Shown: piece by piece, positions 10,501 to 19,267 of the stretch
Numbering within the stretch: the first letter of the stretch is position 1
Layout of the letters: every line of letters starts with the position of its first letter
Notes under the pieces: model-generated
Seen by the model: only the letters and a program-made list of their open reading frames with translations
Database searches by the model: none
What the model was told of the DNA's origin: nothing
Position numbers and translations under genes: made by a program
Origin: JBGAPI01 sp044221335
GTDB taxonomy: Bacteria > Pseudomonadota > Gammaproteobacteria > Xanthomonadales > Ahniellaceae
Reading direction: 5' to 3'
DNA length: 64,000 bases
NCBI GenBank assembly: GCA_044221335.1
Contig: JBGAPI010000021.1
Location: 1 to 64,000 of the forward strand

Positions 10501-11753
10501 GTGAAGGTCGAACTCGCCGGGGTGGCGTAGTTCGGCACGAACTCCCAGGTGCGGATGCCGTCGATCGCATCGCCGTATTCGTCGGCCAGGAACTGCATGA
10601 TGCGGTTCGGCAGGCCGGCCGGCGGCGGGATCAGGCCGATCGCATGGGTCGGCAGCTGGCCACCGATGTTGTTGGTGCCGTCGAAGGGTTCGAGCTTGTA
10701 GACGAAGCCGGCAGTCGGATCGCCGGCGAGCATCTTCACCCGGTCGAACGCGAACACGCCAGCGCCGACGAACGCGGTACCGGCGGCGTTGAACAGGTTG
10801 TCGGTCATGTAGTAGCCGTCAGGCCACACGCCGTAGTGCGGGTAGTCGTGGAAGTTGCTGTCCGGATTGACGAACTCGTAGGCGTAGTAGGCACCGGTCG
10901 GATCCGGGGTCTTCGAGATCGCGATGCACTGGTGGCCCGGCGTGCCCGAGACCTCGAACTGCGAGACCAGCCAGCGGTCGGCCATCGAGTCGTACATGAC
11001 GACCGGGTCGCCACTGTCGGTGGTGCGGCACTTGCTGCCGGCCGGCAGGCCGGCGAACAGCGCAGAGCTCTGCAGCGCCGGCGCGAGCAGGGTCGCGCCG
11101 GCCTTGTCGTAGACGGCGAACTTGGTGTTCACCGACTGGACGTAGTGGTTGGGACCGACGTCGCCGTTGGTGTCGGGCGGCGTACAACCGCAGGCCGACT
11201 GCGTCGAATTGATGCCGGGGAACGTCAGGCTCGGGGTCGGCATCACCTGCGGCTCGTTGCCCGGAGAGGCGAGACCGGCCAGCGGATCGGTGAAGCGGCC
11301 GTTGCCGGCACCCGCTCCGCGCCCCGGAATGGTGAAGCGGACGCGGTTGTTCTCGACCAGCTCACCCTCGCGCTCCTGGTCGCCCTTGGCGACCGCGCGC
11401 ACGTACTCCGGATGGGCCTTGATCAATTCGCGCAGCGACGGCGTCTCGCCGAACGCGATCGGCTTGCCGCTGTAGAACTGGTCCTGGCCAGGGAGGCCGA
11501 CGGGCAGCTTCGCCTCGAGGGCTTCCTTCTCCGCGGTGGTCAGGCCACCGGCAGCGCGCTTGGCGGCGTCCGGGTCGCGGTCGAAATCGGCGGCGGACGA
11601 GGTCGTGATCTGGCCGACGATCGTCGGACCCAGATTCGCGGCACTCGCCGAGGGCGGATTCGCGATACCGGCGACAAACACGACGGCGGCGACAGCCCCC
11701 GCCAACGAACCACGCTGTGCCAGCGAACGACTGGCAAACGGCAACAACGTCAT
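7545..11753 (-). CDS. 1402-aa secreted multidomain protein ending in IFKDGFE
   Basis: The precursor begins with a basic N-terminus and a hydrophobic signal (GSLAGAVAAVVFVAGIA, cleavage near SASA). A GGGGGAG sequence precedes the ATG. Residues ~150-600 form a domain with ACGCTPPDTNGDVGPNHYVQ, GDPVVMYD and HDYPHYGVW segments, seen in secreted proteins of unknown function. Next come a carboxypeptidase-regulatory-like beta-sandwich (LPLAGATVTATGG, ~620-690), a MAM/jelly-roll-like segment (LNEKFDSVAAPALPAGW onwards, ~830-1010), cadherin-like segments (NTAPTVSAPALQ, ~1030-1250) and a C-terminal DUF11 repeat (ADLAVSISNG, ~1270-1390). The last residues, SDIFKDGFE, match the tail of the beta-helix protein upstream. 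No protease active site was recognised. An extracellular or surface location is inferred. Confidence 0.85.
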   Translation of the reverse strand: MTLLPFASRSLAQRGSLAGAVAAVVFVAGIANPPSASAANLGPTIVGQITTSSAADFDRDPDAAKRAAGGLTTAEKEALEAKLPVGLPGQDQFYSGKPIAFGETPSLRELIKAHPEYVRAVAKGDQEREGELVENNRVRFTIPGRGAGAGNGRFTDPLAGLASPGNEPQVMPTPSLTFPGINSTQSACGCTPPDTNGDVGPNHYVQSVNTKFAVYDKAGATLLAPALQSSALFAGLPAGSKCRTTDSGDPVVMYDSMADRWLVSQFEVSGTPGHQCIAISKTPDPTGAYYAYEFVNPDSNFHDYPHYGVWPDGYYMTDNLFNAAGTAFVGAGVFAFDRVKMLAGDPTAGFVYKLEPFDGTNNIGGQLPTHAIGLIPPPAGLPNRIMQFLADEYGDAIDGIRTWEFVPNYATPASSTFTQKTDVALAAFDARGYTDGTIRNYNEQSGTTNGLDAINDRLMFRLSYRNLGSYATPTNSWTGNFTVNVSGVAPTTVPSTYQSAIRWFELRSSDNTSTMTVRDQGTQNAAPGNGSTGVNNWMGSIAQDSQGNIALGFTQSSSTTFPSIVVAGRTNAAPSGTLNEGEATFFASTGSQTSGGNRWGDYSAMSIDPVDDCTFWYTQEYYATTSTGSWQTRIGKFAFPSCTPPQRGFLAASITNCASGLPLAGATVTATGGYFRTTNAGGTLPSNIGLSPGTYSATASFPGYASSTNNSLVITNAGTTTFSTCLVGTPTMNAANPVTISAESIVPANGAIDPAETVTVSLPLKNVGGGNTTNLVATLQATGGVNSPSGPQTYGVVNAGGANVAKDFTFTASGTCGGTVTMTLALQDGATNLGTVTFTAQLGATQVTTYLNEKFDSVAAPALPAGWTSATVSGTLPPWVSSTTTPNSAPNDLFVQDITSAAESQLTSPVIAIGAGGGQVSFQNLFNMETGSASGFDGTVLEISTDGGTTFSDITAGGNAFLTGGYNKTLSTGFSNPLGGRQAWSGLSGGTGAAPTYIVSSINLPAAAAGQNIKLRWRTGTDSSAVASGAAGVRIDDLVVAKSSVVCASAPNTAPTVSAPALQNILEDGNTGALAVTVGDTETAAGSLVLTGSSSNTTLVPNANIVFGGSGANRTVTVTPVANLSGSAVITLTVTDAGALTGTSTFTVNVAAVNDQPSFTVSGNRSHVAGTTGLQTVAGFVTGTNFGPNETGQAVQAYNVTEASDPGNIVSGAAIATDGTLTYTLSGTGGVATINATLQDNGGTTNGGVDTSAVVSFTITVAPGADLAVSISNGQSVALLGSTTSYTIVVSNAGPNTATAATLTTSLPAELTGVTWTCTAVVPVTCANASGNGSISESVTLASGQSITYTVTGTVGGTLGNNLATSAAIAAPGSVAELNSANNSNTDTDLIVGSDIFKDGFE

Positions 11754-12120
11754 AGTCAGGCTCCCCCAAGGAGACTTCAGGCAATGTCACGAGATGTAAC
11801 GCACGAACCCCCATCTTAACAAGGACGTCATGTTCGCACCAGCGGCCGATGCGGTATCCGTCGGAAGTAGGAGAAGGGGCCCGCGGGCCGGCCCGTGAGG
11901 GCGCCGCACGCCGGCCCCGACGCAGAAGCTTTGCGGATCAGGGAGTTCCGGAAACGGTCGACGACCGGTTGCGACGTCGCCCCGACTCGTCAGACCGCCG
12001 AGATCGCTTTTCGGGTCCGGCCGACCTGCAAACTTTTTGTTTGCGCCTCGACACCGTCGCGCGACGTTGTCCGGCCGGGTTCCGGCGCTGCCGATCCGTT
12101 TCCAGTCGATCGTGGCGCTC
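11754..12120. other. 367-bp gap between two exoprotein genes
   Basis: It must contain the promoter and leader of the 1402-aa gene (a TTGTTA hexamer lies about 60 nt before its start on the minus strand, with only a poor -10 match). I see no gene, RNA or clear terminator in the rest. Confidence 0.4.
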
Positions 12121-13494
12121 CTACTCGAAGCCGTCGCGGAAGATCTGCCCCGCGTCGACCGCCTCGAAGGCGCCGATGTCGATGACCGCATCGGTAGGCC
12201 GCGGCGCGACGCTGCCGACCGCGAGCAACGCGCGCTGCGGCGGATGCTTTACTGGCGGGACCAGCACGGCGGCGATCTCGTAGGCCAGCGTCGGCATCGG
12301 AGAGTTGTTTCCGGCGTTGAGCAGCGGACTGCCGGCCTGGGCGTGGAAGTCGAACAGCGACGCGTTGACGAACAACGGGTCGCTGCCGGTGAGTGATGCC
12401 GTCCAGCCCGGCGGCACGAAGGTCGAGCCGGTCTCGTACCAGTTGTTGCTGCCACTGATCTGCGACATGCCGGAATACCAGACCGCCTCGACCTCGCGGG
12501 TCAGCCGCACCGCGGACGGGCCCTCGCGCCAGATCACGTTGTTGTACATCGCGATCGCATCGATTCCGTCGAACAGCCGGAAGATGGTCGGGACGTCGTT
12601 GCTGCCGGCAAGCCGCACGATGGTGTTGTTGGCGAAGCGGTAGCGGCCGTTGCTCTGCCCGGTGCCGTCGCCGCCGGCGCGGATCACCGAGCCGAACGCG
12701 GAGCGGTGCACGATCACGTTGCCGACGACATCGGAGTCCTCGCGCACGAGGCTATCGGTCCATGTCGGCTGGGCGCCGTTCGGGTCGGGACCGATCAGCT
12801 CGAGCTCGTGGTAGAACGCGTTCTCCAGCCAGTTGTAGTAGATCTCGTTGCGCTCGGCACGGCTCTTGATCAGGTTCCCGCCGTTGCCGAGGTTGTTGTA
12901 GTCGCTGTCGTGGATGTAGCAGTACTGCAGCCGGAACACGGAGTGCGGGTGCGCGACCTCGTCGGTCGCGATGTACAGCGCGTGGTTGGAGCCGCCGGAG
13001 CCTGCGTTGTAGATCTCCGAGTACTCGATGGTGATCGATCCGGAGTCCTGGTCCGCGCCGAGGATGCCGTGACGCGGGCAGTCGTGGACCACGGTGTCGC
13101 GGATGGTGAGGTCGTCGCCGTGGTGGTAGATGCAGCGGAAGGTGTTGTCGGTGATCGATCCGATCACCTCGAAGCCCTCGAACACCACGTGATCGGCCAG
13201 CCGGAACTCGATGGTGTTGGTACCGCCGACGAGCTTCGGCCGCAGGCCGTTGACCTTGATGCCGCGCAGCGTGACCGGGTTCCCGGCGGCGCCGCCATCG
13301 GAAGACGGCATCACGATGTTGCCGGGATAGCTCACGTTGCCGTCGACCTCGACGACATCACCCGGGCCGAGATCGACCGCGCTGAACAGCGCCGGCAGCG
13401 TGGCGTAGGTGCGGGTCGGGCCGACCTGGTAGGTGGCGGCGCCGGCCGACGATGCCGCGATCGCGATCAGCAGGAGCAGGACGAACGGGCGCAT
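12121..13494 (-). CDS. Secreted right-handed beta-helix protein ending in IFRDGFE
   Basis: A 457-residue precursor starting MRPFVLLLLIAIAASSAGAA, a clear signal peptide; the in-frame extension upstream of this ATG would bury the signal and is rejected. The body has the short repeating strands of a parallel beta-helix: VVEVDGNVSYPGNIVM, VVFEGFEVIG, LTIRDTVVHDC, ITIEYSEIYN, FRLQYCYIHDSDYN, NEIYYNWLENAF, GNVIVHRSAFGSVIR and AMYNNVIW. This is the architecture of pectate-lyase-like polysaccharide-acting and surface proteins. A role in polysaccharide binding or cleavage is inference; no catalytic triplet was identified. The tail AGQIFRDGFE matches the next exoprotein on this strand. Confidence 0.85.
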   Translation of the reverse strand: MRPFVLLLLIAIAASSAGAATYQVGPTRTYATLPALFSAVDLGPGDVVEVDGNVSYPGNIVMPSSDGGAAGNPVTLRGIKVNGLRPKLVGGTNTIEFRLADHVVFEGFEVIGSITDNTFRCIYHHGDDLTIRDTVVHDCPRHGILGADQDSGSITIEYSEIYNAGSGGSNHALYIATDEVAHPHSVFRLQYCYIHDSDYNNLGNGGNLIKSRAERNEIYYNWLENAFYHELELIGPDPNGAQPTWTDSLVREDSDVVGNVIVHRSAFGSVIRAGGDGTGQSNGRYRFANNTIVRLAGSNDVPTIFRLFDGIDAIAMYNNVIWREGPSAVRLTREVEAVWYSGMSQISGSNNWYETGSTFVPPGWTASLTGSDPLFVNASLFDFHAQAGSPLLNAGNNSPMPTLAYEIAAVLVPPVKHPPQRALLAVGSVAPRPTDAVIDIGAFEAVDAGQIFRDGFE

Positions 13495-13522
13495 GACGGG
13501 ATCCGGAACGGGATCGCTGATG

Positions 13523-14225
13523 CTAGCCATGCCGCGCGCCGGATGTTGCGATCGACTCAGCGGTTCGTGGCGACTCCCTCTCCGAGCGGCCGGCGAAACT
13601 CGGTGGAGCCCCACCCGTGCCTCGCCACTCGTCGGATCCGCTGTGGCCGGAGCGACGACCGGCACGGCGCGATCCTGGAGGCTGGATCATCTGGCCGACG
13701 ACCTGTCGGTGCCGCAGCGCTGGCGCGGTGCCGTCGCGGCCGATGGCGCCGAGATCCCGGTCGGGATGGGCTTCGGCACGGAAGACCCGGTGCAGGTTCG
13801 CCTGGGCGGCGAGGGGCAGCCGGCGCTTGCCGCGGCGACCGTCCACGGCCGCGTCTACCGGAACTCCTTCGTCTCCGCGCTTCCCGGACGCCTGCCGACG
13901 CAGGACCTCGGCCACGCTGCTCCGTCCGCGCGCTTGCCGAAGCGGATCGCGACGGAGGGAACACTCGCCGGCACCGTCGCCGCCTGCGACTCGCCGCAGC
14001 GCCTGGACGACCTGCTGCCCGTCCGGATCCACCTGCGACGGGACGACGAAGCCGTCGGCCTTGCCGACTGCAATGGCTGCCTCGACGCCGATCGCGCCTG
14101 CCTGGATCAGCGGCTGCCCCGCCCTTGGCCGAGCTCTCTGCGCGGGGATTCGGCCGACACCGAGGGGGTGCATCCAATCCAGGGGTTCCGCCCATACACT
14201 CGCAGCACCCCGCGAGATCCCGCCG
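13523..14225. other. Unresolved region, possible unrecognised or decayed gene
   Basis: About 700 bp separate the beta-helix gene from the acyl-CoA synthetase. Two frames are open. The plus frame containing PVGMGFGTEDPVQVRLGG and LDDLLPVRIHLRRDDEAVGL shows coding-like G+C by codon position in 13733-13960 (about 78%, 53% and 87% for positions 1, 2, 3 in a hand count), but has no stop before the synthetase start and no obvious start codon. A minus frame (13523-14236, beginning MMDIGGISRG) is bounded neatly by the neighbours but its composition is less gene-like. I recognise neither product. A decayed gene on the plus strand is the most economical reading. Confidence 0.35.
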
Positions 14226-15767
14226 ATGTCCATCACCCGCGCCCTGCAGCGAGCCCGGCAGCAACACGGTTCCCGACCCGCGATGCGCGGCGATTCCGCG
14301 CCGGACTGGGCGGCCCTGGCCGACCGCGTCGCCCGCTACGCCGGTGGACTCGTGGCGGCGGGCGTCGGCCCCGGCGAGCGGGTCGCCATCCTGGCGCTGA
14401 ACGGATCACGCTATCTGGAGACCCTGTTCGCGGTGGCGTGGACCGGTGCAGCGGTGGTACCGCTCAACGTGCGGCTGGCGGCGGCCGAGATGTGCTTCGT
14501 CCTGGGCGACGCCGACCCCTGCCTGCTGCTGCTCGACGATGCCTTTCTGCCCTTCGCCGAGACCTTGTCCGCCGGTGGGCGCTGGAAGCTCGTCTACATC
14601 GGAAACGAGGTGGCGCCCGCGGGAGCCCTCGATGTCCGCGACCTGATCGGCGGACATGCGCCGATTCCTGATGCCGACCTCGCGCCTGAGCGGATGGCAG
14701 GCCTGTTCTACACCGGCGGCACCACTGGTCGTGCCAAGGGGGTGATGCTGTCGCACGCCAACCTGCTGGCCAATGCCGCCAACCTGCTCACCGTGCACGA
14801 CTTCCGCTCCCGCAGCGTGTTCCTGCACGCCGCGCCGATGTTCCATCTCGCCGACCTGGCATCGACCTTCGCGCTCTCGCTGATGGGGGGCAGCCACGCC
14901 TTCCTGCCGCGCTTCACGCCGGAGGCCTTCATCGCCGCCGTCGACCGCCACGGCGTGACCGACACCACCCTGGTGCCGACGATGATCGCGGCGCTGGTCG
15001 AACACCTGGAGCGCGCGCCGCAGCCGCTCGCCAGCCTCGAACGGGTGCTGTTCGGCGGCGCACCGATGGCGGAGGCCCTGCTCGCCCGCGCGCGGGTAGC
15101 GCTGCCGGGGGTGAAGTTCGTGCAGGGCTACGGCCAGACCGAGGCCTCGCCGCTGCTGACGGTGATGCCGTGGCCCGACCTCGCGACGATGCCGGCGCGC
15201 GCCGGTTCGGCCGGCCGGGCGTTGCCGCTGGTCGATCTCCGGGTGGTCGATGCCGACGATCGCGACGCCGCGGTCGGCACCATCGGCGAGATCGTGGCGC
15301 GCGGACCGAACGTGATGTCGGGCTACTGGAATCGCCCGGAGGAGACGGCGGCCACGCTGCGCGGCGGCTGGCTGCGCACCGGCGACGCCGGCTTCCTCGA
15401 TGCCGACGGCTACCTGTTCCTGGTCGACCGGGTGAAGGACATGATCGTTTCCGGCGGCGAGAACGTGTACTCCGTGGAGGTCGAGAACTGCCTCGTCGCG
15501 CATCCCGCCGTGCTGTCCTGCGCCGTGTTCGGCATCCCCGACGAGCGCTGGGGCGAGGCGGTGCACGCCGTGGTCGTGCCCCGTCCCGGCACCACGGCCG
15601 ACGCCGAGGATCTGCGCGAGTTCTGCCGTGCGCGCATCGCCGCCTACAAGGTGCCGCGGCGGATCGAATTCCGCGACACCCCGCTGCCGCTGTCGGGTGC
15701 CGGAAAGATTCTGAAGGCCGAGCTGCGCGCGCCGTTCTGGGCCGGGCGGGCGCGCCAGGTCGGCTGA
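14226..15767 (+). CDS. Acyl-CoA synthetase (AMP-forming, ANL superfamily)
   Basis: A 513-residue cytosolic enzyme that activates a carboxylic acid to the acyl-AMP and then the CoA thioester. The phosphate-binding loop YTGGTTGRAKGV is at about residues 163-174, the adenine-binding YGQTEAS at ~302-308, the GWLRTGDAGFLDADGYL block with the ribose-binding Asp at ~380-396, and the catalytic lysine in GAGKILK at ~490. The length and the VPLNVRL and ENVYSVEVEN motifs fit fatty-acid or medium-chain acyl-CoA synthetases. The substrate chain cannot be read. The ATG (MSITRALQ) starts the conserved domain. No pathway partner lies next to it. Confidence 0.9.
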   Translation: MSITRALQRARQQHGSRPAMRGDSAPDWAALADRVARYAGGLVAAGVGPGERVAILALNGSRYLETLFAVAWTGAAVVPLNVRLAAAEMCFVLGDADPCLLLLDDAFLPFAETLSAGGRWKLVYIGNEVAPAGALDVRDLIGGHAPIPDADLAPERMAGLFYTGGTTGRAKGVMLSHANLLANAANLLTVHDFRSRSVFLHAAPMFHLADLASTFALSLMGGSHAFLPRFTPEAFIAAVDRHGVTDTTLVPTMIAALVEHLERAPQPLASLERVLFGGAPMAEALLARARVALPGVKFVQGYGQTEASPLLTVMPWPDLATMPARAGSAGRALPLVDLRVVDADDRDAAVGTIGEIVARGPNVMSGYWNRPEETAATLRGGWLRTGDAGFLDADGYLFLVDRVKDMIVSGGENVYSVEVENCLVAHPAVLSCAVFGIPDERWGEAVHAVVVPRPGTTADAEDLREFCRARIAAYKVPRRIEFRDTPLPLSGAGKILKAELRAPFWAGRARQVG

Positions 15768-15874
15768 GCCGGTGGCCCGATCGCGACGGCGCGCGCAGGA
15801 TCGCCGCCGCCCTCTTGCCAGCGCCGCCGTCGTTGGCAAAGATGCGGGGCTGACGAGCGAGCGAGGAGCGCCGC

Positions 15875-16141
15875 ATGCGCAACATCTGGTTGGGGGTCGC
15901 GGTGGCGAGCCTGGTCGTGGCCTTCATCGCCCACACGCCGGGCCTGCTGGCGCTGGCGCTGATCACCTTCTCGATTTCGGCCTTCGCGTTCGTCATCGGC
16001 CTGGTGCAGAGCCGGATCGAGGATCGCTCGCGACCGGAGGAGTATTTCAGCAGCGCGACCGACCTGCTCGGCGACCGCCGCAAGCCCCCAGCGCCGAAGG
16101 CCTCTGCGCCGCGGGCGGCGGAGTCGGACGACGCTCCCTAG
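15875..16141 (+). CDS. Small inner-membrane protein, two predicted TM segments
   Basis: An 88-residue protein with AGGAG seven bases before its ATG. Residues ~4-20 (IWLGVAVASLVVAFIAH) and ~24-45 (LLALALITFSISAFAFVIGLV) are hydrophobic and would form a membrane hairpin. The tail is charged, then Pro/Ala-rich (RSRPEEYFSSATDLLGDRR, then PPAPKASAPR). I do not recognise the family. It follows the acyl-CoA synthetase after 107 bp and converges on the diguanylate cyclase gene. Confidence 0.65.
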   Translation: MRNIWLGVAVASLVVAFIAHTPGLLALALITFSISAFAFVIGLVQSRIEDRSRPEEYFSSATDLLGDRRKPPAPKASAPRAAESDDAP

Positions 16142-16226
16142 CGCGCCGTTCGCGCCGCTTGCCTGACAGGGCGATCGGCGAGCGCGTGCCGACGGGACTG
16201 CGCGACCTTCGGCCCGGGGCGCCGGG

Positions 16227-19166
16227 TCAGATGGCCACCTCGACCCGATTCCGCCCGGCATGCTTGGCGCGGTACAGCGCCTGGTCGGCCGCATCGATCA
16301 GGCCGTTCGGGGTCACCCCGCTGCCCGGCACGGTGGCGGCGACGCCGACCGACACCGTGAGGTGCTCGAAATCCTCGCCATGCGCCTCGAGGTCATGGCG
16401 CAACGCCTCGCCGCGCGCGCGGGCCTCCACGAGCTCGTCTCCTGGCAGCAGCACGACGAACTCCTCGCCGCCGAAGCGCGCCAGCACCTCGCGCTCGTGG
16501 ATCGACTTGGCCAGCCGCTGCGCGACCGACTTCAGCGCGTGGTCGCCCGCGAGGTGACCGTGGCGGTCGTTGTAGTGCTTGAAGTGGTCGACGTCGATCA
16601 TCAGCAGCGCCAGCGACGACTTGTCCGCGAGCGCGGCGTCCCAGATCTCGGCGAACTGCTGGTCGAAGCCGCGGCGGTTGGTGATGCCGGTGAGGCCGTC
16701 GAGCGTCGCCAGCCGCGCGAGCTGGCGGTTGGCGAATTCGAGCTGGCGGGTGCGCGCCGCGACCACGTCCTCGAGCTCGCGGTTGCGCTGCTTGAATCGC
16801 GCCACCTTGCGGGTCGCGTGGACCCGGCTCCAGGTCGCGGCGATGAGGATCAGCGCGGCCGCCAGCGCCAACCGGAACCACACCGTCTGGTACCAGCGGG
16901 GCGCCACCGTGAACCGGTAGGTGAAGGGCTCGGCAGCACTGCCGTTGGCGGTGCGCGCCTCCAGCATCAGGCTGTAGTCGCCGGGCGCGAGGCTGGCGAA
17001 CTCGCGGCGCGCGCTGGTGGTCCAGGCACCGAAACCGGTCTCCAGGCCGTCGAGCCGGCTGCGGTACTCGGCGCGACCGACCAGGCTGTCGATCGCGAAT
17101 TCGAATTCCAGCGACCGCACCGGCGGCAGGTGCAGTGCCAGTTCGTCGGTGCGCGCGATGGCGCTGGCTTCGCCGTCCACCGGCGTCATCCGCACGCTCG
17201 ACAGGAAGGCCTTGAAGCGCGGCGGGTCCACCGTCACCACGCTGCTGTCGTAGCGGTAGATCGCGTCCCAGCCGGCCACCGACAGCGAGGTCGGGCTGTC
17301 GAAGCCGACCTCGGCGACGCCCCCGTTGGCGGCTGGCCCGCGGTCGACCTCGACGAAGGCCGACTCGCCGGTCGCGCGGCGCCACAGCTGGCGTGGCGTG
17401 TAGGCGAACACGGTCCCGTCCGGCCCCTTGCGGAAAGTGAGGTCGCCGGGCTTGCCGGAGACGCCGAGTGCCTCGTTCGGGACCGCGACGAAGCGTTCGC
17501 CCTCCAGGCGGAACAGGCGCTCGCCCATGCCGGCGTAGATGTGGCTGTCGAGCTCGAACAGGTTGGTGTTGGACGCGGCGTCGATCGGCAGGCCGTCGGC
17601 GGCGCCGAAGCGGCGCTCCTCGGCGATCTTCAGGCCCTGTCCGGGCGCGAGCCGGATCCGCACCGGCGCGCCGCGGTAATTTCCGAGCCACCATTCGGTC
17701 GCGCTCGCCTCCACCACGCTCGAGACCGCGAGGTCCTCCGGCGCGTAGCGACCGCGGTCGACCCAGCGGCCTTCGACCCGGTCGAGCAGCATCAGGCCGG
17801 GATCGCAGGCGACGATCACCCGGTCAGGCTTGAAATTCGAGTGCTGCAGCCGCCACGGGAATCCGACCTTGGCGATCGACTCGATCGGCCGGTCGGGTGA
17901 GCGCAGCAGCTGGATACCGTCACGGGTCGCGAGCAGGATGCCGTCGGTCGCTGGTTCCAGGTCCCAGACCTCGTCGCGCATGCCCTGCACCCGCCGCAGG
18001 TGGAAATTGCCGTTGGCGACGGTCTCGCTGCTGTACAGCCCGGAGGTGGTGGCGACGTAGCGGGTGTCGCCGACCAGCACGCTGTCGTTCGGCCCGCCGG
18101 TGACGCCGTCGCGGCGACCGAATTCGCTCCAGGCCGAGGGCAATGCCATCCGCACCAGCTCGCCCTCGGCCGCGACCCACAGCCCGCCCTCGCGGTCGGA
18201 GGACATGCCGATGATGGCCTGGTCGGTGACGTGGAAGCGGCCAATCGGCGCGAACTGCTGGGACAGGTGCAGGACATCGCCCTGCAGCGTCGCGATCGCC
18301 AGGCTGGAGTCGCGCAGGCGCAGCAGCAGGTAGGGCTCCGAGCCCTTCAGCCAGGCGTCGGCCGGCGTATTGAGGTCGACCGGCCCCTCGGGCTTCAGCT
18401 CGAACAGTCCCTCGTCGCGGGTCATCCCGAGGATCGCGTGATCCTCGCGGCGGAACAGCGTGTACACCGACTTCTGGGCGAAGCGCTCGCCGCCCGGCAC
18501 CGGACTGAATTCGCGGCCGTCGAAGCGCATCAGGCCGATGTCCTGCACCCGGGTCAGGAGCACGCCGTCGAGGTCGAACACGCGACGGACGGTCCCGGGG
18601 GTCTCGACCGTGCGGCGGCTGCCGTCGTAGCCGGCGAACAGCAGGCGCCGCTCCGATACGAACCAGACGCCATCCGGCCGCAGCAGGCACTGCCAGACCT
18701 CGCCGATGAAACGGGCGTCGCCGGTCAGGCCGAAACTGCCAATCAGGTCGACGAAACGCAGGGCGCCGGTGGCGTCGCGCTCGACGTAGCCGACGTGGTC
18801 GTAGGCGCCGACATAGAGGCGGCCGTCGGGCGCCCGCGCCAATGCACGCGCCGCCGCTTCGTTGGGGAGTTTCAGCAGCTCGAAGCGGCCGCCGCTGCGC
18901 ACCATCAGGCCTTCGATGCTGCCGATCCAGACCTCGCCGCCGTCCGCCATCACCGACAGCAGCTTCGGCACCGCCGGGAAGTCGTCGCCCCCATAGCGGG
19001 TCATCAGCGGGGTACCCGGGGCCGGTGCGGCGTGCGTCCGGGATACGCCGGTCGCCGCGATCATCGCGACGAGAAACGCCCCTAGGCAGGCCAGTCCCCT
19101 GCACTGCCGCGTCCCTGCGTTGCCCGGCACTGCGCCGATCAGCGGTGACAGTGTTCGTAAGGCCAT
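16227..19166 (-). CDS. Propeller-type sensor diguanylate cyclase (GGDEF)
   Basis: A 979-residue membrane sensor predicted to make cyclic di-GMP. After an N-terminal signal or TM (LACLGAFLVAMIAATG) the periplasmic part carries repeated propeller blades (VWIGSIEGLMVR, GGLWVAAEGELVRM, IYAGMGERLFRLEG), then a Y_Y_Y-like beta domain (FAIDSLVGRAEYRSRLDGLE, FASLAPGDYSLMLEART). A TM near residue 770 (FRLALAAALILIAATW) and a short coiled coil lead to the GGDEF domain (~810-979) with the active signature RFGGEEF near 895-901. The RxxD inhibitory site expected five residues before GGEEF is absent. The ATG at 19166 is preferred over an upstream TTG. It is divergent from the ECF sigma gene. Confidence 0.88.
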   Translation of the reverse strand: MALRTLSPLIGAVPGNAGTRQCRGLACLGAFLVAMIAATGVSRTHAAPAPGTPLMTRYGGDDFPAVPKLLSVMADGGEVWIGSIEGLMVRSGGRFELLKLPNEAAARALARAPDGRLYVGAYDHVGYVERDATGALRFVDLIGSFGLTGDARFIGEVWQCLLRPDGVWFVSERRLLFAGYDGSRRTVETPGTVRRVFDLDGVLLTRVQDIGLMRFDGREFSPVPGGERFAQKSVYTLFRREDHAILGMTRDEGLFELKPEGPVDLNTPADAWLKGSEPYLLLRLRDSSLAIATLQGDVLHLSQQFAPIGRFHVTDQAIIGMSSDREGGLWVAAEGELVRMALPSAWSEFGRRDGVTGGPNDSVLVGDTRYVATTSGLYSSETVANGNFHLRRVQGMRDEVWDLEPATDGILLATRDGIQLLRSPDRPIESIAKVGFPWRLQHSNFKPDRVIVACDPGLMLLDRVEGRWVDRGRYAPEDLAVSSVVEASATEWWLGNYRGAPVRIRLAPGQGLKIAEERRFGAADGLPIDAASNTNLFELDSHIYAGMGERLFRLEGERFVAVPNEALGVSGKPGDLTFRKGPDGTVFAYTPRQLWRRATGESAFVEVDRGPAANGGVAEVGFDSPTSLSVAGWDAIYRYDSSVVTVDPPRFKAFLSSVRMTPVDGEASAIARTDELALHLPPVRSLEFEFAIDSLVGRAEYRSRLDGLETGFGAWTTSARREFASLAPGDYSLMLEARTANGSAAEPFTYRFTVAPRWYQTVWFRLALAAALILIAATWSRVHATRKVARFKQRNRELEDVVAARTRQLEFANRQLARLATLDGLTGITNRRGFDQQFAEIWDAALADKSSLALLMIDVDHFKHYNDRHGHLAGDHALKSVAQRLAKSIHEREVLARFGGEEFVVLLPGDELVEARARGEALRHDLEAHGEDFEHLTVSVGVAATVPGSGVTPNGLIDAADQALYRAKHAGRNRVEVAI

Positions 19167-19201
19167 GACCCAGCGTGACAACTCGGTCCCGAAGACGCAA
19201 G

Positions 19202-19247
19202 CTCCCCTCCCTGCGACGGTGCAACGGATGTTGCCGTCCTAGGGGAG
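19202..19247. promoter_or_regulatory. Nested inverted repeats in the GGDEF/sigma divergent region
   Basis: An outer pair CTCCCCT (19202-19208) / AGGGGAG (19241-19247) encloses an inner pair GACGG (19215-19219) / CCGTC (19234-19238), continued by CAAC / GTTG. The ECF gene starts at 19268, so this is its promoter or 5' leader. It could be an operator or an RNA hairpin; the function is inference. Confidence 0.4.
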
Positions 19248-19267
19248 GTCGACACCGGGGAGAGGCG

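Noticed and set aside
7245..11819. A 1524-codon open frame on the plus strand opposite the 1402-aa exoprotein gene
   Set aside because: It is antisense to a gene with signal peptide, recognisable domains and a terminator; its product is Arg/Gly/Val/His-rich with no domain, as expected from high-GC antisense frames.
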